The notes below the pieces were generated by a model. That model did no database searches. It worked only from the letters and a program-made list of their open reading frames with translations, and was not told the origin of the DNA. From positions 1 to 25,106 of the IMG/VR virus record IMGVR_UViG_3300044971_004644: DNA of 25,106 bases; one strand, given 5' to 3'. The DNA is from a virus. This document shows, one piece after another, positions 15,519-22,200 of this stretch. The position numbers were made by a program, and so were the translations under genes. Each line of letters opens with the position of its first letter. Within the stretch, counting starts at the first letter, position 1.

Positions 15519-15772
15519 TTCTCCTCCTCCACCAGTTTCACTTTGAGCGACGCACTGCCGACCGGCCTCACCTCGGCCACCAGTTCGAGAATCTGATAAG
15601 TCCCACATGCAGATTCATCCCGATCTTTTAGCGGTGTTTCTGACTCTTCCCACCAATCCGCAAAATCCTTGCGTATAAAAGCCTCCGCAGCCGCACGGGT
15701 CTCGTAGGGGCCAAACATGTCAAGCATGCCGATTTTTCGGGCCTCAGTGTCGGTGACATAAAAAGCGCTCAT
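15515..15772 (-). CDS. hypothetical acidic protein
   Basis: The product has 85 residues from ATG 15772 (MSAFYVTDTEARKIGMLDMF), coupled by ATGA on both sides. An aromatic/charged middle (FIRKDFADWWEESETPLKDR) is followed by a beta-like end (SASLKVKLVEEEK). It belongs to the early leftward series of tiny genes. No family is recognised. Confidence 0.65.
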   Translation of the reverse strand: MSAFYVTDTEARKIGMLDMFGPYETRAAAEAFIRKDFADWWEESETPLKDRDESACGTYQILELVAEVRPVGSASLKVKLVEEEK

Positions 15773-15894
15773 CGTGCCTTCTCCCCCCATGTGGTGACCC
15801 AGTAGGTTGCGACCCCCAGCACAACGGCTGGGCCGAAAGCGCAGGCAAACTCCCACGCGAACTGCAACTGACGCACTATTGCTTCGTGTTCCAT
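15769..15894 (-). CDS. tiny membrane peptide, probable
   Basis: The product has 41 residues, starting MEHEAIVRQLQFAWEFACAF, with one hydrophobic segment continuing through GPAVVLGVATYWVTTW and a short basic end. ATG 15894 follows the 46-residue gene by 3 nt, and its stop overlaps the next start (ATGA). Evidence is context and topology; the size makes the call tentative. Confidence 0.5.
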   Translation of the reverse strand: MEHEAIVRQLQFAWEFACAFGPAVVLGVATYWVTTWGEKAR

Positions 15895-15897
15895 AAA

Positions 15898-16038
15898 TTA
15901 TCTCTCCAGCACCACCCGAGTGGGGGTGCACTTGTGTTGCCTGTAAAATTTCAGCCGCGCCTCCGACCGGCTCGGCGCCCAGATGTAGTCCCCAAAAGCT
16001 CCGAAGAGCCCATTCGCCATGCAGTGCCAGAGTTTCAT
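15898..16038 (-). CDS. tiny hypothetical protein
   Basis: The product has 46 residues (MKLWHCMANGLFGAFGDYIW and a basic, Arg-rich second half ending TRVVLER). ATG 16038 overlaps the Xis-like stop as ATGA. Tandem stop/start coupling on its upstream side and only 3 nt to the next start support a real small gene in the early operon. Function is unknown. Confidence 0.5.
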   Translation of the reverse strand: MKLWHCMANGLFGAFGDYIWAPSRSEARLKFYRQHKCTPTRVVLER

Positions 16039-16208
16039 TCCTGCACCCCCCTCTCCACCGCCGCGTCCAGCTCCGAGACCTTCAGCAGCGTCGAGCCCCC
16101 CAGCTTGTAAAATTTGATCACTCCCTCGCCCTTCAGCGCGTAAAGCGTCGCCACCGACACCGACAGGTATTTCGCCGCCTCCTTTGGTTTCACAAACCCC
16201 GGCTTCAT
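16035..16208 (-). CDS. excisionase-like HTH protein
   Basis: The product has 57 residues from ATG 16208 (MKPGFVKPKEAAKYLSVSVA). The sequence KPKEAAKYLSVSVATLYALK is the helix-turn-helix of the HTH_17/excisionase family, followed by a short wing (VIKFYKLGGSTLLKVSELDA). It overlaps the RHH stop as ATGA and is the second gene of the leftward early operon. In phages with a tyrosine integrase such a protein often directs excision at attP; it could equally be a regulator. Confidence 0.7.
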   Translation of the reverse strand: MKPGFVKPKEAAKYLSVSVATLYALKGEGVIKFYKLGGSTLLKVSELDAAVERGVQE

Positions 16209-16378
16209 TTCCTGCCCCCCCGGCTCTTCGCCTTGGCCGCCCTCTCCATCTTCTCCCTCACCGCTTGGGCGATAATGCGCGACAGCGGCAAGTTGCCCTG
16301 CTCCACCGACTCGGCCTTCGCCCAAGCCAGCATCTCCGCAGGCATCGAGATGCTTGTTTTTACATATGCGATTTGCAT
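16205..16378 (-). CDS. RHH (Arc/CopG-like) transcription regulator, leftward
   Basis: The product has 57 residues from ATG 16378 (MQIAYVKTSISMPAEMLAWA). The beta-strand AYVKTSISMP followed by helices (EMLAWAKAESVEQGNLPLSR, then IIAQAVREKMERAAKAK) is the ribbon-helix-helix fold. A longer frame with ATG at 16468 runs through the intergenic operator region and is rejected as start. It is the first gene of the leftward early operon and faces a second RHH gene on the plus strand across a 169-bp operator region, as Cro/CI do in lambda. Confidence 0.8.
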   Translation of the reverse strand: MQIAYVKTSISMPAEMLAWAKAESVEQGNLPLSRIIAQAVREKMERAAKAKSRGGRK

Positions 16379-16388
16379 GGCGCAGTTG

Positions 16389-16401
16389 TTACTACCGAGT
16401 G
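16389..16401. promoter_or_regulatory. operator-like 13-mer for leftward RHH gene
   Basis: TTACTACCGAGTG, which on the minus strand reads CACTCGGTAGTAA, lies about 10 nt upstream of ATG 16378. It matches the plus-strand element at 16516-16528 at 12 of 13 positions and has the same orientation relative to its gene. Confidence 0.6.
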
Positions 16402-16515
16402 GCAAAAGGTGGCAACAAAAAATGCGAAAAAAAATAAATGGGGTGATCACTCCATACGAAAAAAACACTTGACTACCGCATAAACACTAGCTCTGCGGGC
16501 CAAAATATTTTTTTG

Positions 16516-16539
16516 CACTCGGTAGCAAGAAGTGCTACC
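16516..16539. promoter_or_regulatory. operator-like 13-mer and inverted repeat for rightward RHH gene
   Basis: CACTCGGTAGCAA at 16516-16528 overlaps a perfect 7-bp inverted repeat, GGTAGCA (16521-16527) and TGCTACC (16533-16539), with a 5-nt spacer. It ends 8 nt before ATG 16548; an AGGAGG at 16541-16546 sits only 1 nt from that ATG. Binding here would block the ribosome or polymerase and fits autoregulation. Confidence 0.6.
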
Positions 16540-16547
16540 AAGGAGGC

Positions 16548-16892
16548 ATGAAGAAAAAACCAAACTTCGAAAAAGTCAGCGTTTCGCTGCCGCCCGAAGT
16601 CCACGAATGGCTGAAAAAAGAAGCCGAATCACGCACCCAAACGCTCGGCGAAAACTGGAGCGCCAGCCGCATCGTTCAAGAAGCCATCCGCGAGTATCGC
16701 GCCCGCCGCACCGCATTCCCAATGCACGGCCAAGCCATGCCCGACCTCCCCCGTTGGACCCTCAACGAGCCGGGAAACACCCCGCCCCAGGACAACTTGA
16801 TCCGGCCCTCCACCGAGACCTCCGCTGGTGGATCCTCAACTCCCCAACCAGTCCGCTACCAGAAGGCTGGGCGGCGCAAATCCACGACCTGA
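16548..16892 (+). CDS. RHH DNA-binding protein, rightward (putative lysogeny repressor)
   Basis: The product has 114 residues from ATG 16548. N-terminal KVSVSLPPEVHEWLKKEAES and SASRIVQEAIREYRARR form a ribbon-helix-helix. The C-terminal half is Pro/Thr/Ser-rich and probably flexible. It is divergent from the leftward RHH gene and next to attP and integrase, so it is the best candidate for the lysogeny regulator. No classical CI-like HTH repressor is seen. It shares an operator-like 13-mer with the leftward gene. The AGGAGG is unusually close to the ATG, which may make translation weak or the true initiation different. Confidence 0.75.
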   Translation: MKKKPNFEKVSVSLPPEVHEWLKKEAESRTQTLGENWSASRIVQEAIREYRARRTAFPMHGQAMPDLPRWTLNEPGNTPPQDNLIRPSTETSAGGSSTPQPVRYQKAGRRKSTT

Positions 16893-17169
16893 CCACATAA
16901 AAAAAACCACCATCCTCCTCATCGCCCTAGCCCCCATCGGCCTTCTCTTCTTTACCGCCAGCAGTTCCAGCACCGCCCTCCATTTCCTGCAAGGTCTCCT
17001 GACCGCCTCCAGCCTGCTCGCATTATTTGTCATCCAGCCCCTCCTGCAAAAAAACCAAAAACTCCGCAGCGATCTTGAGGAAGAAATCTACTACTCCGAA
17101 TTCGAGTGGTATCGCAAAGAACGGCACCAGCGGCACCAAAAAGAATACGAATTAGAAACCCAAAAATGA
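16828..17169 (+). CDS. two-TM membrane protein, probable
   Basis: The product has 113 residues if started at GTG 16828, inside the end of the RHH gene; the real start is uncertain. Two hydrophobic segments are visible (KTTILLIALAPIGLLFFTAS and LLTASSLLALFVIQPLL) with a charged C-terminal helix (SDLEEEIYYSEFEWYRKERH). Its stop overlaps the lipoprotein ATG as ATGA. Within a lysogeny-linked operon such membrane proteins are candidates for superinfection exclusion or moron functions, but a holin-like role cannot be excluded. Topology is read by eye only. Confidence 0.55.
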   Translation: MDPQLPNQSATRRLGGANPRPDHIKKTTILLIALAPIGLLFFTASSSSTALHFLQGLLTASSLLALFVIQPLLQKNQKLRSDLEEEIYYSEFEWYRKERHQRHQKEYELETQK

Positions 17170-17573
17170 AAACATCACTCCACCTCCTCGCCCTCGCCGC
17201 CCTGATTTTAAGCGGCTGCGCCACCGCAGAACGCGAAGCCGCCCGCAAAGCCAAGTTCAACGCCGAGTGGGAAGCCAAATTCACTGACCGCACCGTCCGC
17301 ATCCACAGCGCCCCCAGCGGCGCCATGATCGATCTCAACGGCGATGTCGTCGGCGTCACCCCCTGCACCCTCGAGCTCAAGCGCTGCTACCAAGGCAGCT
17401 GGCCCCTCAACGGCAATGTCGTCCAAATCCTCCGAGCCCGCTGGCTCGACGGCACCGTGCAAGAGCAGCACTTCTTCACCACCGCCACCCCGCCCCAGCA
17501 AGTCGCCTACCTCCACCCACACGCTCAAACCCTGATGAACCGCCCCCAAATCAATTTTCAACAAGTCAACTGA
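17166..17573 (+). CDS. lipoprotein with PEGA-like domain
   Basis: The product has 135 residues from ATG 17166 (MKTSLHLLALAALILSGCAT). The signal peptide ends in lipobox LSGC with lipidated Cys18, so the mature protein is expected to be envelope-anchored. The segment VRIHSAPSGAMIDLNGDVVG, followed by VTPCTLEL, matches a PEGA-like beta fold (Pro-Ser-Gly, then DLNG and GVTP). It overlaps the two-TM gene by ATGA. As a lipoprotein in a lysogeny-region operon it may alter the host surface or block superinfection (lysogenic conversion); this is inference. Confidence 0.75.
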   Translation: MKTSLHLLALAALILSGCATAEREAARKAKFNAEWEAKFTDRTVRIHSAPSGAMIDLNGDVVGVTPCTLELKRCYQGSWPLNGNVVQILRARWLDGTVQEQHFFTTATPPQQVAYLHPHAQTLMNRPQINFQQVN

Positions 17574-17681
17574 CACCCCAAAAGATCACAAATCTGTGAC
17601 AAAACACCCGCCCCCCGAACCCACGGACCTCAAGATTTTTTGCAATTATTTAGGGATAAATAAGCATAAAAAATGGCAATA

Positions 17682-17700
17682 GTGACACTCCGGTGACACT
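17682..17700. repeat. left arm-type repeat pair (GTGACACT)
   Basis: Two copies of GTGACACT at 17682-17689 and 17693-17700, 11 bp apart, lie directly beside the tRNA-derived core. They are the reverse complement of the right-side repeats and are likely integrase arm sites. Confidence 0.6.
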
Positions 17701-17702
17701 TT

Positions 17703-17743
17703 GAACTTCAAAAGCGTGGGTTCGAATCCCACCCTCTCCGCCA
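17703..17743 (+). other. attP core: 3' end of a tRNA-Ser gene
   Basis: The T-arm GTGGG-TTCGAAT-CCCAC (17716-17732), acceptor strand CCTCTCC (17733-17739), discriminator G and CCA (17741-17743) are a tRNA-Ser-like 3' end. No matching 5' GGAGAGG strand lies within 100 bp upstream, so it is a fragment, not a gene. It restores a tRNA on integration, the usual design of tRNA-targeting phages. The upstream TTTGAACTTCAAA inverted repeat may be the variable arm. Confidence 0.85.
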
Positions 17744-17847
17744 ATTTGGAAGGTTTAAGAAAGGGATGGAAAAAGGCTGGGGAGCTAGGCTGGGAGAGGG
17801 TTTGCGGGCGTTTGATGATTTTGGAAAAAAATCTATGAATTTGCAAA

Positions 17848-17875
17848 AGTGTCACCGCGTGTCACAAAGTGTCAC
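17848..17875. repeat. right arm-type repeat triplet (GTGTCAC)
   Basis: Copies of GTGTCAC begin at 17849, 17859 and 17869, exactly 10 bp apart. A 12-mer, AAAGTGTCACCG (17846-17857), is the reverse complement of CGGTGACACTTT (17691-17702) on the other side of the core. The third copy covers the possible GTG start of int, so Int binding could repress its own expression. Confidence 0.65.
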
Positions 17876-17877
17876 TG

Positions 17878-18897
17878 ATGAATATCGCCACACTCCTTCC
17901 GAAGTTTGATCGTCGTCGCGGCCGCTGGGTTATCGATGTTCCGAAAAGTTTGAACGATGGCACGCGGCGGCGGATGTTTTTTTCGGACGAGAGCGAGGCG
18001 AATTTGGAGCATGCGAAGTTGGTTTTTTCGCTGACTCACACGGGCAAGATTCCGACGAAGGCGGAGTCGGGGGAGTCGGTGGCGCACTACATCGCGCAGT
18101 TCCTCGCGAAGAAGTCGGTGGAGGTGGAGCCGGTGACGCTGCGCCAGCTCAAGTGGGCCTTGAATATGCTGTCGGAAAAATATGGCGCAGTCCGCCCGCA
18201 GGATTTGGAGGCGGTGGCGGTGCGGCGTTGGGTGGACCGGCTGCCGCTCAAGACGCGGGGCCGCTTCAATGTCTTTGCCGTGTGCCGGGATTTTTTCAAC
18301 TCGCCGACCATGCGGCCCATCGTGCGGGACAATCCGTTCTGTGACGCGCCGCCGAAAAAGGACAAGGGGACGCGGCTCCAGATTTTGACTCCAGCGCAGA
18401 TGCGGAAGCTGATGGCGGCGGAGTGGCCGGCGTGGTTCCGCGCTTGGCTGGTGGCGGGAGGATTTGCGGGGATGCGGACGCGGGAGGTTTTTGCGGTGAG
18501 CTTTTCGGCGATGGATTGGGAATACGAGGAGATCACCATCCGCACCGAGGATTCGAAGCAGGGCGAGGCGGCGCGGCCTCGGAACATCACGATCCAGCCG
18601 GCCTTCAAGCGCCACATGCCGCCGGGGGAGGGCCTGCTAGTCGAGGGGTGGAGCAAAAAGAAATGGGATCCGCTGGTGAAGGAGGCGTGCCGCTTGATTG
18701 GCGTCGAGCCCGTGGAGGGCAAACTGAAATGGCCGAATAATTGCCTGCGGCATTCGTTCGCCAGCTACCACCTGGCGCACTTCCGCGATGCGGCGAAGAC
18801 GGCCTTTGAGATGGGCCACGAATCGCCCAAACTGCTTTACCAGACCTACGGAAACTGCGTGACTCGCCGCGAGGCGGAGCAGTGGTGGGCGGTGTGA
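17878..18897 (+). CDS. int: tyrosine integrase
   Basis: The product has 339 residues from ATG 17878; an alternative GTG at 17869 lies in an arm repeat and adds three residues. Tyrosine-recombinase features are visible: box I GFAGMRTREV with the first catalytic Arg, a beta-hairpin Lys in TEDSKQG, box II CLRHSFASYH with the second Arg, GHES with His, and nucleophile Tyr in LLYQTYGNCV. The usual first His of HxLRH is Asn here (NNCLRH). It is 130 bp from the tRNA-derived core, so it is probably its recombinase. The N-terminal RRGRWVIDVP style recalls verrucomicrobial integrases; this host hint is weak. Confidence 0.9.
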   Translation: MNIATLLPKFDRRRGRWVIDVPKSLNDGTRRRMFFSDESEANLEHAKLVFSLTHTGKIPTKAESGESVAHYIAQFLAKKSVEVEPVTLRQLKWALNMLSEKYGAVRPQDLEAVAVRRWVDRLPLKTRGRFNVFAVCRDFFNSPTMRPIVRDNPFCDAPPKKDKGTRLQILTPAQMRKLMAAEWPAWFRAWLVAGGFAGMRTREVFAVSFSAMDWEYEEITIRTEDSKQGEAARPRNITIQPAFKRHMPPGEGLLVEGWSKKKWDPLVKEACRLIGVEPVEGKLKWPNNCLRHSFASYHLAHFRDAAKTAFEMGHESPKLLYQTYGNCVTRREAEQWWAV

Positions 18898-18903
18898 TAG
18901 CAG

Positions 18904-18936
18904 AAAAGTCACACTGCTTTTTGGTGTGACTTTTTT
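18904..18936 (+). terminator. rho-independent terminator of int
   Basis: AAAAGTCACAC (18904-18914) pairs perfectly with GTGTGACTTTT (18924-18934) around a 9-nt loop, then TT. It lies 6 nt after the integrase stop. On the minus strand it would also form a hairpin followed by TTTT, so it may be bidirectional for the opposing late genes. Confidence 0.85.
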
Positions 18937-19024
18937 GCAGCAGAATTTGACATGGTTTATGTGGTTGTCATATTGAAGATGCGCTCTGAAGGTCAGAAAA
19001 CCCGGCAGTCTGCCGCAATCCCGA
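18937..19024. other. intergenic end of late region with short hairpins
   Basis: No gene is seen. CGGCA (19003-19007) pairs with TGCCG (19011-19015); on the minus strand GGTTTTC follows, a weak terminator candidate for the leftward late genes. CCCGA/TCGGG (19020-19033) is a second small stem at the end of the small frame that follows the 1324-residue gene. Confidence 0.4.
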
Positions 19025-19198
19025 TCACTCGGGCTTCGCGATGGAGGATGCAGTCGGCCCTCCCTGAGCGCCTTTTCTTACGGTTTCAACAATCTCTGCA
19101 GTCGCCCCTAATCTGGCGCTCTTGATTACGGTTTCTTTTGTTTTTTGATTTTCACCAATAAACCCCATGCGAGATAGCTCATCGCGCATGTTGAGCAT
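19025..19198 (-). CDS. small possible gene after the giant late protein
   Basis: From ATG 19198 the frame encodes 57 residues, starting MLNMRDELSRMGFIGENQKT and ending SSIAKPE. The same frame is open without a stop from 19276, directly after the TAA of the 1324-residue gene, giving 83 codons in all. It may be a separate small gene or the remnant of a longer C-terminus cut off by TAA. No good ribosome-binding site precedes the ATG. The composition is protein-like (GATAEIVETVRKG). Confidence 0.4.
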   Translation of the reverse strand: MLNMRDELSRMGFIGENQKTKETVIKSARLGATAEIVETVRKGAQGGPTASSIAKPE

Positions 19199-19276
19199 GG
19201 TTTGGATGTGCTTGTGCTTACTTCCAGTGATTTTGGTTTTTCGGCTATGAAACAGGCTGTGAACTAAATCAGCAAC

Positions 19277-22200
19277 TTAATCAGCAGGCATTCCGTCTTG
19301 AACCATGCGTTTGTCATACAATTTTTTGACAACATTCTTTGGAATCACCAAATCCCTGTTGGTCAAAACATCTACTCCAAGGTCGGCGCGAATTGAATTG
19401 ATCTTGTCGAATTTAGATTTTGAGAGAGTTCCAAAATTGATGTCGGCGAAATTTTGATCCTGCAAAGCCTGCGCCAGATTTTGCTGATACTGTGTTCTGT
19501 CAGGCATTGCTTGTCCTGGCAGGTCTTGTGACAAGTCCGGCATGGGGGCTGGCTTGTCGGGGAGAGCGTTGCCTGCGGCTTTGGGGTAGTCGAATTGGTA
19601 GCCTGTGCGGCCGGATTTAGTGGAGTCGTTAATGCGGTCGAGGCGGAATCTTTCAATGGCGCTACCGCTGCCGTAGCGGCCGTTGTAGGGGTTGCGGGAG
19701 CGGTTTTCGTTTGTGGCGATACCGATGAGGGCGTTGAGGACATCCTTTTTCTCGACGGCGCTTCCGCCGAGGCCGGACTCGCCAGGGAGGTTGTTGCGGT
19801 GGTTGTCGAGCAGCTTCTTGAATGTGGGCTCGATGTTGTCCCATTTGTTATCGAAGAGTCGGGCGATGGGTTCGTCGCCATCGGCAACAGCGCGGTTGAA
19901 GCGGTTGCGGAATTTTGTGACATCGAGGACTTCGGCAAGGATGTTGTTTTGTTTAGATACGAACCACTGGAACGGCACGACCTCGCGGTCGATGCGGGCG
20001 GTGTTGCCGAGGTCTTTGACGCGAACAGCGCCAGTGTCGGAGCGGGTGAGGAGGGCAAAATAGCTTGTGTTAAGCGTCTCACCGGAGTCCATGGCTTCCT
20101 CGAAGACGCGGGCAAAATCGCGGATGTGGCGGCCAAAGGAATTTGAGAAAAAGAAATTCTGTGGCAAGCGGCGGCCGAATACCTCAGTCCTTCCGTCCGT
20201 GCGTTTTTTCAAACTGACGGTGGGGTCTGCCGGGGAGTTGAGTTTTTTGGTTTTGAAAAGATTCCCTACCTGCTCGGAGCGGAGTTTTTGCTCGGCGTTG
20301 AGTTCACTTTGTTCTTTGGCGCGTGTGTTGCCGGTGGGGTCTGTGACTTGAAAGAGGTTTTCCTGCCCTCCTTGGTCGTTGGCGTGGTTTTTGACGAGGC
20401 CGGTGTTGGCGATGTCTTGGGCGCGACCGCTCGGGGCGATGCGAGCGCCGCGTGGTTTAGACTGCTCTGGGGCAAGAGTGTAATTTTTCCAGTTTTTGGA
20501 GTAGGTCTCCAGTTGCTTCATCACCTGGGGATCAGCGGCGAGGACGGGGTTTTCGTTAAAGAGTCTGGCTGGGGTGTCGAGGGGCTTGCCGGTCTGTGGA
20601 TCGATGCGGACGCCTGCGGCCATGAGTCCTCGGGCTTGGGCACCCAGGATGCCTTCGGCGAATGTGAGGAAATTGCCGCCGGCGGGGTTGGCTCGGCGGA
20701 TGGAGGACCAATCCATGGTCTCGGAGTTTGTGGCGAATGTCTCGGCGAAGATTTCGTCGCGGGCCCAATCCATGGTGGTGATGTCGCCGCGAACTAGACC
20801 GTCCTGCCCAAGGCTTTCTATCTCGGCGGCGAGCATGTCGGGAGTGATGTCGATGGGCTTCGGTTGCTTGCCCTCGGCGCGGGCGGCGGCATCGGCGCGG
20901 GCTTGGATGAGGGTGCGGGCGTATTCTTCGCCGCGAGCTTTGATGCCATCTTCGCCGTAGGTTTTATCTACCCAAGCACGGGCTGCAACTTTCTGTGGGT
21001 TATCCAGTCCGCCAGCGGTGATGAGGTGGCCGATTTCGTGCGGGAGTGGGTTGCGGTTGGTGGCGTCGAGATTCATGTAGATGATGGGCTTTCCACCATC
21101 TGGGACTATTTGAACGAAGTAGCCTGCCGTGCCTTTCTTGTTTGGCGAGACCATGTCTTTCTGGCCGTTGACGCGGCGATTGTCGTTGTAATCGGCGTTG
21201 TTGAGCGGGACGAAATCAAAGCCGTTGCGGTAGTAGCCTTGAAGAGCGGCGAGGTCGGCGAGTCCCTGCATGTCGCGGGTTTTGACGAGGTGATTGACAT
21301 CGCCGCCGACAAGTTCCACATCGACGAGCATGCGGCCAATGTCAGAGACGGCTTGGCGGTAGCGGCGGTCGCGCACTCCGGCGACACGCTCAAATGCGGC
21401 ACCTCCGGCACCGAAGGCGAGGCCCGATCCGATGGCGGCAGCAGCTCCTTCCTCGTCGCCAGCATTGGCTGACATGTAGGCGAAGGGGGCGTTGACGATG
21501 GCGCCTTTGGCAGAGCCTTTGGCGAGTGCTGCGGTATTGCGGACTGCTTGGACAACGAGGGGATTTGAAAGGCGATCTGCTACAGCGCGAGTGGTGGGGC
21601 CAAATGCGGGATTGGAGGCGATGCGGGCGGGAGTGCTTTCGAGCGGGATAAAGTGGGATGGGCGCTCCAATACCTCGCGGACTGCGGTCGGGACTGCGGG
21701 ATTAGCTGCGACGGCAAGGCGGGCGACTTGGTCAAGGCCGTTGGTGGCGTCGGCGGATTCGCGGAGGATGGCCTTGCCCGTGCGGGAGCCGGTTTCAATG
21801 CGGCGAAGGACGAAGAGGCCACCTTTATAGAGGCCGTAGGAACCGGCTATCGCGGCAGAGACAAATGGGTCGCCTCCCGCAATTGTGTTTCCTGCTCCTC
21901 CCAATGCTGGGATGACAGAGCGCTTGGCAACATCTTTGGTGGCCTCGATTCCTTTCTGCCATGTGCTGAGTTCCACCCCAGTCTGGTCGGAGACGGTTTT
22001 GGCGAAGCGGTCTAAAAGAGCATCATTGGCGCGAACGATGCCGCCGCTGGCTTTTTCCAGACCACTGAGCATTTTGGCGCTGGCGTTTTTCCCAAAAGCT
22101 GAAAGGCCCCATCGTGTGCCTGCGGAAGCAACAGGACCTATAGCTAATGGGTCTACTGCGGTGGCCCCCACCTGCGCTTGCGATTGGATGGGCTTTTCCG

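Noticed and set aside
16205-16468. 87-codon version of the leftward RHH gene
   Set aside because: The extra 30 residues cover the operator region and are Phe/Cys-rich; ATG 16378 fits the RHH fold.
16469-16510. TTGACT at 16469 as -35 of a promoter for the rightward RHH gene
   Set aside because: No acceptable -10 at 16-18 bp spacing; not listed as a promoter.
17586-17599. TCACA-AATC-TGTGA palindrome as terminator of the plus-strand operon
   Set aside because: Short stem and no T-run; may be a binding site, but there is no support.
17644-17743. Complete tRNA-Ser gene
   Set aside because: No 5' acceptor strand, D-arm or anticodon arm can be found upstream; only the 3' end is present.
17646-17855. 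Minus-strand frame with an AERVGFEPT stretch
   Set aside because: It is the reverse translation of a tRNA T-arm, a well-known false protein; the DNA is the attP core.
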